NCBI GenBank assembly: GCA_019119645.1
Contig: DWWR01000081.1
Location: 4,433 to 68,432 of the forward strand
From: Anaerobutyricum faecale
Lineage (GTDB): Bacteria; Bacillota; Clostridia; Lachnospirales; Lachnospiraceae
Reading direction: 5' to 3'
DNA: 64,000 nt
A program made the translations under genes and the position numbers. The notes below the pieces were generated by a model. The model did no database searches. It was not told the origin of the DNA and worked only from the letters and a program-made list of their open reading frames with translations. Shown here in pieces: positions 44,282 to 51,622 of this stretch (position 1 is the stretch's first letter; each line of letters opens with the position of its first letter).

Positions 44282-45439
44282 CTACTTCTTTCCTTTTAAT
44301 CCTGAGAGCACAGACCGGAGAGGATTCCTTCCGCCGGATGGTTTGGCGTCAAGCTTTTTTTTACACTCTGCCAGCTCCTTTTTCATATCCTGGATCTGCG
44401 TCTGCAGTTCACGGTTCTCCTGACGAAGCTGAACGGTCACGCGCCCGATCAGACTGATGATATCCTGCTCCATCTCTGTGTGGTCGAGAACCCATTTCTT
44501 ATTCTTAGAAAAGTCCATATCGAATAAGTCTTCATCTTTGCCGAAGTATTCCTGCATGAGCTTTCGGTTGCCCTCCCGGTACTTCTCCATGAACTGCCGC
44601 GCCTCCTCGGCGGAGAACATAGTTTCTCCTTTAAGATCCGTATGATTATCAGAGATTTCCCGGACAATTCTCTTAAAGAACAGACGGTCATGCTTGTTCA
44701 TATTGAGCATATTCAGAATACGCTTGATCTCATGGGAATTGCCAAACAGGCTGTTATTCCGTTTTCCCTCAGAAATCACAAAACGGCTGTCATATCTGAC
44801 TCCAAGAGCTTCCATGAAATCTTCATAGATGGAACCGTTTTTAAAATACTGTTTTCCAAAGCGGCGGATGATGATATTTTCCTTGCCCAAAACAGCCTCG
44901 ATCTTCTTGATGGCGCCGTAATAATCAAACTCCAGCTGAGATGGGTCGCTGACAAACTCCTCCCAGGAAGAGGTGGAATAGATTCTTCTTCCAACTTTAA
45001 CCTTCTGCTTCCACCAGGAGTCGGCCAGACTGTCCTGTCGTCTCAGATACACGATAATCTTTACGCCGTATCCATGTTCTTCCGCTTCCTGGCGAATTTG
45101 CTCCCAGATATAAGGCTTGCCTCTCCGGAAAGCCGCGCTCCAGGTAGCCTCTTCAGATAAGATGACATTGTCAAACTTGCGGAAGTTCTCAAGTACCATA
45201 TCCATTCCCTGACGGAAATACTTCTCTTCCTCCAGCTTATTTCTCTTATCTTTCTTGCTGGAAGAAACCCATCCGAGGAATGAGCCGTTTCTTGTGATGC
45301 TTACGCCTTTAAATTTGTGAGGAAAAATCGGATAGCAATATCCCTGCTCTTCCAGAATCTTTTCATTCTCATCACAGAAATGCTGAAGAGAGGTTGTCGC
45401 CGTCTTCGGTGTTCCTATATGAATATATAAAGTTTTCAT
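44282..45439 (-). CDS. PAPS-dependent sulfotransferase, second paralogue
   Basis: 385 residues. The PAPS loop is HIGTPKTATTSLQH (residues 7-20) and the 3'-phosphate motif is IVYLRRQDSLADSWW (R133/R134, S141). A short C-terminal coiled coil (QLRQENRELQTQIQDMKKE) ends in a basic tail. More than half of the positions are identical by eye to the copy at 46.4 kb, so they arose by duplication; it is more distant from the copy at 31.5 kb. It must draw PAPS from cysD/cysNC about 10 kb away. A 31-bp perfect dyad precedes it. Confidence 0.87.
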   Translation of the reverse strand: MKTLYIHIGTPKTATTSLQHFCDENEKILEEQGYCYPIFPHKFKGVSITRNGSFLGWVSSSKKDKRNKLEEEKYFRQGMDMVLENFRKFDNVILSEEATWSAAFRRGKPYIWEQIRQEAEEHGYGVKIIVYLRRQDSLADSWWKQKVKVGRRIYSTSSWEEFVSDPSQLEFDYYGAIKKIEAVLGKENIIIRRFGKQYFKNGSIYEDFMEALGVRYDSRFVISEGKRNNSLFGNSHEIKRILNMLNMNKHDRLFFKRIVREISDNHTDLKGETMFSAEEARQFMEKYREGNRKLMQEYFGKDEDLFDMDFSKNKKWVLDHTEMEQDIISLIGRVTVQLRQENRELQTQIQDMKKELAECKKKLDAKPSGGRNPLRSVLSGLKGKK

Positions 45440-45488
45440 CTTGCTGACCCTTTCTTTTTCATCATTTTCCCCGCTTTTCTATACAGAG

Positions 45489-45519
45489 AATTAAATTATA
45501 AATAGATTATAATTTAATT
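45489..45519. promoter_or_regulatory. 31-bp perfect AT-only dyad upstream of the second sulfotransferase
   Basis: Arms AATTAAATTATAA (45489-45501) and TTATAATTTAATT (45507-45519) are exact complements around ATAGA. They contain TATAAT-like sequence on both strands, 50-80 bases before the gene start, so an operator over the promoter is the likeliest reading. Confidence 0.55.
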
Positions 45520-45549
45520 TTCTGAAAATGCAAACAATAAAATATATTT

Positions 45550-46236
45550 TTACGCAGGCTCCCTTACCGGCAGCTCAAAATAGTATCCCATACCGTAGGC
45601 CGTATGAATATAATCCGAGGCGCCTTTGAGCTTGAGTCTTAACTTCTTCACCAGAGAATCCACCACCCGGTCGCTGCCCTCGTAATTGATACCCCAGACC
45701 GCCGTGATGATCTGATCTCTGCTCTGAATGGCATGCTTATTGCGCATGAAGAAAGACAGAAGCTCAAACTCTTTGATGGTGATATCAATATATTCATTGT
45801 CCACCTTGAGCGTCCTCTTATCAAGATCAAGCTCCAGAATTCCTTCCTGAATGGAATTATCCGTTCCATACACACGCTTTAAGATGGCTTCCATCTTCAT
45901 TTTGAGCAGAGGAAAAGAGACATCACTGGAAACGCACTCGTCCGCGCCCATACGATACGCCACGATCTGCGGTTCCGGTTCCTCATTTTCCATGAGCATA
46001 ATGACCGGTACGTCGCCAAAAGAGCGAAGCTCCTCCAGAATATCGCACCGTTTCTTTTCACAAAGATTGCTGTCCAGTATAATAAGATGAATGTCTGTAT
46101 TATTCTCCGCATATATTTCCATTGCCTTTTCCCCGTCAGAAGAACACAATATATCATAGTCATTTTCAAAAAATCTGCAAAACTCTTTAATGTACTCCAC
46201 GTTTTTTTCCATTAAAAAGATTGTATTACGTCTCAT
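45550..46236 (-). CDS. Orphan OmpR-type response regulator with degenerate receiver
   Basis: 228 residues from the ATG after AAAGGAGAAGTAATT. The receiver domain keeps the phospho-acceptor position D55 (LIILDSNL) but lacks the second acidic residue (K11 after E10), the conserved Thr/Ser (M82 in PVIMLMENE) and the conserved Lys (S104 in GADECVSSDVSF). A winged-helix DNA-binding domain follows (about 130-225) with ITIKEFELLSFFMRNK and VDSLVKKLRLKL. Such receivers usually work without normal phosphorylation. It sits between two sulfotransferase genes on the same strand, so control of those genes is a reasonable guess. Confidence 0.85.
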   Translation of the reverse strand: MRRNTIFLMEKNVEYIKEFCRFFENDYDILCSSDGEKAMEIYAENNTDIHLIILDSNLCEKKRCDILEELRSFGDVPVIMLMENEEPEPQIVAYRMGADECVSSDVSFPLLKMKMEAILKRVYGTDNSIQEGILELDLDKRTLKVDNEYIDITIKEFELLSFFMRNKHAIQSRDQIITAVWGINYEGSDRVVDSLVKKLRLKLKGASDYIHTAYGMGYYFELPVREPA

Positions 46237-46366
46237 AATTACTTCTCCTTTCATGGACTTTCAATGTATACCCAGGTTTTCATGTATTTTTTTCAAAGCT
46301 ACTCATATTTTCTCTCTTTCAATCTTTTCTCTTCTTAGCATCTGATCTTCCGGGAAAATTTATGTT

Positions 46367-47527
46367 TTATTTTTTCTTTTTTACAGAAGAAAGCACAGCC
46401 TTAACCGGATTGCCCGATCTCGCCTGCAGATCTTTCAGAATCTTCCTCTGTTCTGACAATTCCTTTTCCATGACATCCATGTCCTTCTTAAGCTCCCGGT
46501 TTTCCTTCCGCAGCTCCACAATGGCATTTCCCATAAATAAAATGATATCCTTTTCCATCTCCGTATGGTCAGGCACCCATTTTTTATTTTTTGAAAAGTC
46601 CATGTCAAACAAATCTTCATCTTTTCCGAAATATTCCCGCATGACCTTTCGGTTGTCTTCCCGATACTTTTCCATAAACTCCAACGCTTCTTCAGCAGAA
46701 AACATCGTTTCTGATTTTAAATCCGGGCGCTGTTCCGACATACCCACCACAATTTTCCGAAAAAATGTATTGTTTCTGTCCGAGAGATCCGGCAGACTAT
46801 TTAATACTCTCTTGATCTCATGGGCATTTCCCAGCAGGCTGATATTTCTCTGTCCTTCCGAAACTACAAAACGCCCGTCGTATTTTATCCCCAGCGCGTC
46901 CATAAAATCTTCAAACAGAGAACCGTTTTTAAAATATTTCTTTCCAAAACGGCGGACAGTCATATTCTCTTTGCCAAAAACCTTCTCAATATTTCTGAGA
47001 GGCCCATAGTAGTTAAGCTCCGGTTTCGCCGGATTTCTGGAATACTCCTCCCACGGCACCGTGGAATACAGACGCTTGCCCGCCTTAACCTTTTGATTCC
47101 ACCAGGATTCAGCCAGGCCGTCCTGCCGCCTCAGATACACAATGATCTTCACCCCATATCCATGTTCATCGGCTTCTTTTTTAATCTTTTCCCATAGATC
47201 CGGCTTGTCTCCCTTAAACACCACACTCCAGATACCCTCATCAGATAAAATGATATTATCGGTCTTCCGGAAATGATCCAGCACAAAATCCATACCCTGA
47301 CGAAAATATTGTTCTTCTTCCAGAAAATTTCTCTTTTCGCCTTCCTCATAGGCTCTGTGTGCCAGAAAATGTCCATTTCTCATGATATTGACATATTTGA
47401 ATTTATGAGGAAAAACCGGATAGCTGTAATTCTGACGTTCCAGAATCTCTGCATTTTCTACGCAGAAATGCTGAAGGGAAGTAGTCCCCGTTTTCGATGT
47501 TCCTATATGAAGATATAACGTTTTCAT
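46367..47527 (-). CDS. PAPS-dependent sulfotransferase, third paralogue
   Basis: 386 residues. The PAPS loop is HIGTSKTGTTSLQH (Pro of the other copies is Ser), the 3'-phosphate motif is IVYLRRQDGLAESWW. The C-terminal coiled coil (VELRKENRELKKDMDVMEKE) ends in VKKKK. It is the close relative of the 44.3-kb copy and follows the histidine kinase gene by 67 bases, so it may be in the same transcript. AGAGGTAAAAA precedes the ATG. Differences between the copies lie mostly in the middle of the protein, where the acceptor site is expected. Confidence 0.87.
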   Translation of the reverse strand: MKTLYLHIGTSKTGTTSLQHFCVENAEILERQNYSYPVFPHKFKYVNIMRNGHFLAHRAYEEGEKRNFLEEEQYFRQGMDFVLDHFRKTDNIILSDEGIWSVVFKGDKPDLWEKIKKEADEHGYGVKIIVYLRRQDGLAESWWNQKVKAGKRLYSTVPWEEYSRNPAKPELNYYGPLRNIEKVFGKENMTVRRFGKKYFKNGSLFEDFMDALGIKYDGRFVVSEGQRNISLLGNAHEIKRVLNSLPDLSDRNNTFFRKIVVGMSEQRPDLKSETMFSAEEALEFMEKYREDNRKVMREYFGKDEDLFDMDFSKNKKWVPDHTEMEKDIILFMGNAIVELRKENRELKKDMDVMEKELSEQRKILKDLQARSGNPVKAVLSSVKKKK

Positions 47528-47566
47528 TTTTTACCTCTTTCTACTCTCCCAAAACTACATTTTTTT

Positions 47567-47601
47567 ACTTTAATATACTAAGATTAAAGTAAAATTAAAG
47601 T
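47567..47601. promoter_or_regulatory. Three ATTAAAGT octamers before the third sulfotransferase
   Basis: ACTTTAAT at 47567-47574 is inverted relative to ATTAAAGT at 47583-47590 and 47594-47601. The last two are direct repeats with an exact 11-base spacing, the helical-turn period bound by OmpR/PhoB-type regulators. The last copy overlaps the kinase stop codon. Confidence 0.5.
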
Positions 47602-48971
47602 TTTTCGGGAATCGCAAGATAAAAGGTACTGCCTTTCTTCTCCTCACTTTCCACTGTAATCTTCCCGGAATGGATCTCAACGATCCTCGCCGCTATGGAC
47701 AGGCCCAGTCCGAACCCTTCCGAATTTCTTGCCTTATCGGCCCTGTAAAATCTGTCAAAAATATGTTTTCTCACATTTTCGCTCATGCCGCAGCCATAAT
47801 CCCGGACCATGAGCCTCACAAAACCATTCTCTTTTTTTAAAATGACATCCACATCGGAATGATCATAACTGTACTTCATGGCATTATTGATAATATTGCG
47901 GATGGCGGCCATGATCAGCCCCACATCCACTCTCGCCTCGGCGCTCTCCAGGGAAAGCCTGAGGTTAATCTCCTTCTCATCATGCATCTTCTCGCTCTCA
48001 CAGACTTCTTCCACAATATCCCGAAGATCCACATATTCGAAATCAATACGGATTCTGTCCTGGTCCAGCCGGGACAGCTGCAGAATCTGAGAGATAATGT
48101 CATTGGTCTTTTTCACCTGACGCTCAATGAGAGAGATCGCCTCGTCAAATTCTTCTTTGTCACTGATGTGCTTCTTTGCATACTGGCACTGCGCCAGAAT
48201 CACCGATACCGGCGTTCTCAGCTCATGGGTCACATCCGAAGAAAACTGTTTTTGTTTATCAAAAGCCTCCTCCAGTCTGTCCAGCATCCTGTTATTGGCC
48301 TGGGCCAGAATCTCTATCTCCTTAAACATGCCATCATATTCGATTCTCGTGGACAGATCTTTCTCCACTCCGATTTTCTCAGATGTCGCACAGATCTGCC
48401 TGATCGGACCCACGATACGTCTGGAAAATACAGACGCCAGAATGGTGGCAATCAGCACGATCACCGCGGCACAGATATAGGATGCGTACTTTAACGTCCT
48501 GTATCCGCTGGAAAGATCCTGTATGTTTACTATACTCCGCACATAGGCGATAATCCTTGTCTTTCCTGCATCGTCCCGCTTGATGATAGAACGGTCATAA
48601 GTAAAATATTCTTCTCTTCCACAGGTGATCTCCCGAACCTCCTTGGTCACGGGCTTTAGTTTCTCCATATTTCTATCCGGATACGCTCCCCTCACCAGGT
48701 GGCCGTAGGAATCCAGCACCACCTTTATGATGCCGTCATCATCATACACAAAATTATCGGAAACCCAGACCTTTCCATTTCTCATTTCAATATTAAGGTA
48801 ATCGTATCTGGATTCTTTGCGAATCTGGCTCTTTAAGTCATAATCAATGGCCGCATCGGAAAAGTAAGTGATAAACAACGCCATCAACACCGCCGTGATA
48901 AAAGTGATCCCTATAAAACGCATAGAGATATACTTCTCAATGGACGTTTTTTTCTTTTTTATTCGTTGCAT
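47595..48971 (-). CDS. Two-component sensor histidine kinase
   Basis: 458 residues. TM1 is about 17-39, followed by an extracellular sensor of about 120 residues, TM2 about 164-182, a HAMP domain (SRRIVGPIRQIC onward), HisKA with SSDVTHELRTP (H249), and HATPase_c with INNAMKYS, RDYGCGMSENV and GFGLGLSIAARIVEIHSG. The gene overlaps the response regulator gene by 13 bases. The signal is unknown. Because the sulfotransferase gene follows closely, the pair may tune sulfation in response to an envelope signal. Confidence 0.94.
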   Translation of the reverse strand: MQRIKKKKTSIEKYISMRFIGITFITAVLMALFITYFSDAAIDYDLKSQIRKESRYDYLNIEMRNGKVWVSDNFVYDDDGIIKVVLDSYGHLVRGAYPDRNMEKLKPVTKEVREITCGREEYFTYDRSIIKRDDAGKTRIIAYVRSIVNIQDLSSGYRTLKYASYICAAVIVLIATILASVFSRRIVGPIRQICATSEKIGVEKDLSTRIEYDGMFKEIEILAQANNRMLDRLEEAFDKQKQFSSDVTHELRTPVSVILAQCQYAKKHISDKEEFDEAISLIERQVKKTNDIISQILQLSRLDQDRIRIDFEYVDLRDIVEEVCESEKMHDEKEINLRLSLESAEARVDVGLIMAAIRNIINNAMKYSYDHSDVDVILKKENGFVRLMVRDYGCGMSENVRKHIFDRFYRADKARNSEGFGLGLSIAARIVEIHSGKITVESEEKKGSTFYLAIPEKL

Positions 48972-49633
48972 TTCAGCATATACCCTACCCCTCTTACTGT
49001 CTGGATCAGCTTCTCGTCAAAATCATCATCAATCTTCTTCCTGAGATAACGGATATAAACATCGATAACATTAGATTCACCATTATAATCCATATCCCAT
49101 ATATTCGATTCGATCTGCGCCCTCGTGAGCACAATATTTTTGTTGCGAATCAGACATTCCAATATCGCATATTCCTTCGGTGACAGAGAAATCTCCCTGC
49201 CCTGTCTCGTCACCTGTCTCGTATTGACGTTGAGAATCAGGTCTCCACATGTATATATATTCTCACGGACTTCCGGTTTTCTTCTCACGATCACCCGGAG
49301 TCTCGCCATCAATTCGTCAAAAGAAAAAGGCTTGACCATATAGTCATCTGCCCCGATGTTAAGTCCGAATACGATATCATCCACGTGGTCGCGGGCTGTC
49401 AGAAACAGCACGGGAGTCTCAATCTTCATCTCCCGTACCTTTTTCAATACCTCAAAACCACTCATCTTCGGAATCATCACATCCAGGATCACAGCGTCAT
49501 AATCTATGGTTGTCATATATATCACGGCATCCTCGCCATCGTAGCAGGAATCGACAATATAGCCCTCTGCTTCCAGATTCTTCACAATAATACTGTTCAG
49601 ATCTTTCTCATCTTCCACAACCAACAGCCGCAT
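48959..49633 (-). CDS. OmpR/PhoB-type response regulator
   Basis: 224 residues from the ATG six bases after GGAGG. The receiver is canonical: VVEDEKD acidic pair, phospho-acceptor D51 in AVILDVMIP, T79, and K101 in DYMVKPF. The winged helix carries LSPKEYAILECLIRN and VIDVYIRYLRKKID. It forms a pair with the overlapping kinase gene and, unlike the orphan regulator at 45.5 kb, has every phosphorylation residue. Confidence 0.95.
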   Translation of the reverse strand: MRLLVVEDEKDLNSIIVKNLEAEGYIVDSCYDGEDAVIYMTTIDYDAVILDVMIPKMSGFEVLKKVREMKIETPVLFLTARDHVDDIVFGLNIGADDYMVKPFSFDELMARLRVIVRRKPEVRENIYTCGDLILNVNTRQVTRQGREISLSPKEYAILECLIRNKNIVLTRAQIESNIWDMDYNGESNVIDVYIRYLRKKIDDDFDEKLIQTVRGVGYMLKCNE

Positions 49634-49762
49634 CTCATCCTCCATATCTGCATTTACATTTATTTATCTATCTTATCTCACGATTTTGAGTAAATAAAGT
49701 TCTCAGAATCATCTTTCTTACTATAACATACACTATATTAAAATGACAAAAAAGAGGGTTTC

Positions 49763-49891
49763 ATGAATTTTTCAGAAAAAATCCGCTGGAATATTCAAAG
49801 AAAAAGCTTCAGCAACAGAGGAATCTGGAAATGGATCAACCAGATCGTCAAAAGCTTTGATGAAATCATCCATACTCTCAATGACAAATAA
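49763..49891 (+). CDS. Small protein, 42 residues
   Basis: The sequence starts MNFSEKIRWNIQRKSFSNRG and continues IWKWINQIVKSFDEIIHTLN before the final DK. AGAGGG lies four bases before the ATG, and a TATAAC box stands upstream. The stop is followed within six bases by a good terminator stem. The peptide is basic in its N-terminal half and amphipathic, with three Trp. The family is not recognised. It is divergent from the two-component operon and convergent with the AI-2E family gene. It is short enough to be missed by standard gene callers. Confidence 0.6.
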   Translation: MNFSEKIRWNIQRKSFSNRGIWKWINQIVKSFDEIIHTLNDK

Positions 49892-49896
49892 GAAAA

Positions 49897-49928
49897 GGGA
49901 GGGACTTACCGCAATCCCTCCCTCTTTC
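49897..49928. terminator. Terminator overlapping the 3' end of the AI-2E family gene
   Basis: GGGAGGGA (49897-49904) and TCCCTCCC (49915-49922) form a perfect stem. An A run on the left and TCTTTC on the right make it usable from both sides. Its right arm is inside the last codons of the leftward gene. Confidence 0.75.
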
Positions 49929-51066
49929 GGGCCATCCTCCTGTCAATGAGCAGATTGAGCAGATACTGCAGGACCGCCATCACCGGAACTCCGAGAAATA
50001 ATCCAAACACTCCAAAGTACGCCCCGCCTAAAGTAATGGCAAATAAGATCAGAATCGGCCGAAGTCCTGTGGAATCTCCCAATATTCTCGGTGCCAGGAT
50101 CAGGCCGTCAAATTGCTGCAGCACAAAAATCATCACTGCAAATATCAATCCGTATTTAAACTTTAAAGCCGCCAGAATACAGATTCCCGGCACTGCGCCG
50201 ATATACGGCCCAAAATAAGGAATCATGTTCGTCAGTCCTACGATCACGCTTATGAGAAGCGCATAAGGCAGCCGCAGAAGGCTCATGAGCAGGAAACAGA
50301 GGACGCCCACGATGAGCGCATCCAGCGCCTGGGCTGTCACATACCCGGTAAAGATATCGTTACAGTTTTTCACCACGACAATCATGGAATCCACCCGCTG
50401 CTTCGGAAGAAACGCATAGGATATCCTCTTGATAGTTCTGAAGATCAGCTGCTTATCCGACAGAAGATACACGGAAACCACCACAGCGATCACGATGGTA
50501 ATGAGCCACTGAATCACCGCCACCGACGCCTCATACATCCATGGAATCAATTTTGACGCCAGAGAAGTGGACAACTCCATAATCTTCGGTGACATCTGAT
50601 CGATAAATGTACGGATCACGCCGTCATTTAAAATTGTAAATTCTTCCGACAACTTCCACAGCCAGTTTGAAAACGCTGTATACATGGCCGGAATCTTTCC
50701 GGAAAGCTCCGACAGGCTGGAAATCAGCTGCGGAATAATATAGACAAGACACACCGTCGTAAGCCCCAGTACCACCACATACGCCAGTGCGATCGCCAGC
50801 ATCCGGCTTCTTCTGCCCTTCTTCACAGACCACATCCGGAGAACCACTTTTTCATGAATAACATTTACCAGCGGATTCACAATAAATGCAATGAGAATTC
50901 CCACAAGAAATCCGGACATGCTGGACAGAAAATGCCTGATCACCGCCGCCGTCTCATCCCAGTGGAAAATCACCCGGAAAATAATGCAGGCAGCCAGAAT
51001 CACAAACACCGTATAGATACAGATTGTAAAATATCTCTGATTGGACTCAAAATGATTTCTGTTCAT
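49906..51066 (-). CDS. AI-2E family transporter
   Basis: 386 residues with about eight membrane spans and the family pattern (SVIVGLTNMIPYFGPYIGAVP near the end; GYVTAQALDALIVG). Characterised members export autoinducer-2 or act in Na+/H+ exchange or cell-envelope processes, so the substrate is not certain. It is a single gene on the minus strand. Confidence 0.92.
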   Translation of the reverse strand: MNRNHFESNQRYFTICIYTVFVILAACIIFRVIFHWDETAAVIRHFLSSMSGFLVGILIAFIVNPLVNVIHEKVVLRMWSVKKGRRSRMLAIALAYVVVLGLTTVCLVYIIPQLISSLSELSGKIPAMYTAFSNWLWKLSEEFTILNDGVIRTFIDQMSPKIMELSTSLASKLIPWMYEASVAVIQWLITIVIAVVVSVYLLSDKQLIFRTIKRISYAFLPKQRVDSMIVVVKNCNDIFTGYVTAQALDALIVGVLCFLLMSLLRLPYALLISVIVGLTNMIPYFGPYIGAVPGICILAALKFKYGLIFAVMIFVLQQFDGLILAPRILGDSTGLRPILILFAITLGGAYFGVFGLFLGVPVMAVLQYLLNLLIDRRMARKREGLR

Positions 51067-51277
51067 ATCCCCTCCTGCTCTCTCTTTCCTTCAAAAATAT
51101 CTTCTTTCCTCTATATCATATACTCCATCCCGGAAAAATAAACAAAATCCCTCAAAAAATTGTACTGAAAAAAATACTTAAAAATAGTAAGAAAAATGAA
51201 AAAAAAGCTTGCATTTTTTTCGATTGTAATATATAATGTTCCTTGCGTTGAAAAGTTCGCAACAATTTCAAATGCAT

Positions 51278-51350
51278 GCGCTTTTAGCTCAGTTGGTAGA
51301 GCACCTGACTCTTAATCAGGGTGTCCAGGGTTCGAGCCCCTGAAGGCGCA
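51278..51350 (+). tRNA. tRNA-Lys (CTT)
   Basis: 73 bases. The acceptor stem GCGCTTT pairs with the 3' AAGGCGC with one G-T. The D arm is GCTCAGTTGGTAGAGC, the anticodon arm CTGACTCTTAATCAG with CTT at 51311-51313, and the T arm CAGGGTTCGAGCCCCTG. CCA is not encoded. It is a lone tRNA gene with a terminator directly after it. tRNA genes are common integration sites, but no element follows. Confidence 0.97.
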
Positions 51351-51354
51351 TTGA

Positions 51355-51404
51355 AAGCACTGTTTTTGATGGGGAAGCCATTGGGGACGGTGTTTTTTTG
51401 TTGT
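51355..51404 (+). terminator. Terminator of tRNA-Lys
   Basis: CACTGT and ACGGTG pair around an inner ATGG...CCAT stem, followed by seven T residues. Confidence 0.75.
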
Positions 51405-51490
51405 CCATTTATTAGTTTCGGGTACAATCACTCTGGTCCCTTTCAATACATCCATTTATTTTCTTTCATAATCAGCAGCATGCAGTAAGA

Positions 51491-51564
51491 AAGAATCCTG
51501 CAAAGCAGGATTCTCCGCCTGCGGCGGGTCGCAAAAGCGGCATCTTCCTATCCGCCGTCAGGCG
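51491..51564. repeat. GC-rich double hairpin, REP-like
   Basis: GAATCCTGC-AAA-GCAGGATTC is followed by CGCCTG-C-GGCGG ... CCGCC-GT-CAGGCG. The piece GGCGGGTCGCAAAAGCGGCA inside it closely resembles GGCGGATCGCAGAGGCGCGCA in the leader at 17.39-17.41 kb, which suggests a dispersed repeat family. Confidence 0.45.
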
Positions 51565-51569
51565 CACTG

Positions 51570-51608
51570 AAATAAAAAAACTTCCGGCACCTCATATGCC
51601 GGAAGCTC
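51570..51608 (-). terminator. Terminator of the D,D-carboxypeptidase gene
   Basis: CTTCCGGCA and TGCCGGAAG form a nine-pair stem. AAATAAAAAAA on the left is a T run on the minus strand. Confidence 0.9.
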
Positions 51609-51622
51609 TTTTGCTGTCTTTT

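Noticed and set aside
51278..51622. Integrated element at the tRNA-Lys gene
   Set aside because: No integrase gene and no repeat of the tRNA 3' end follow. Only a terminator and hairpins do.
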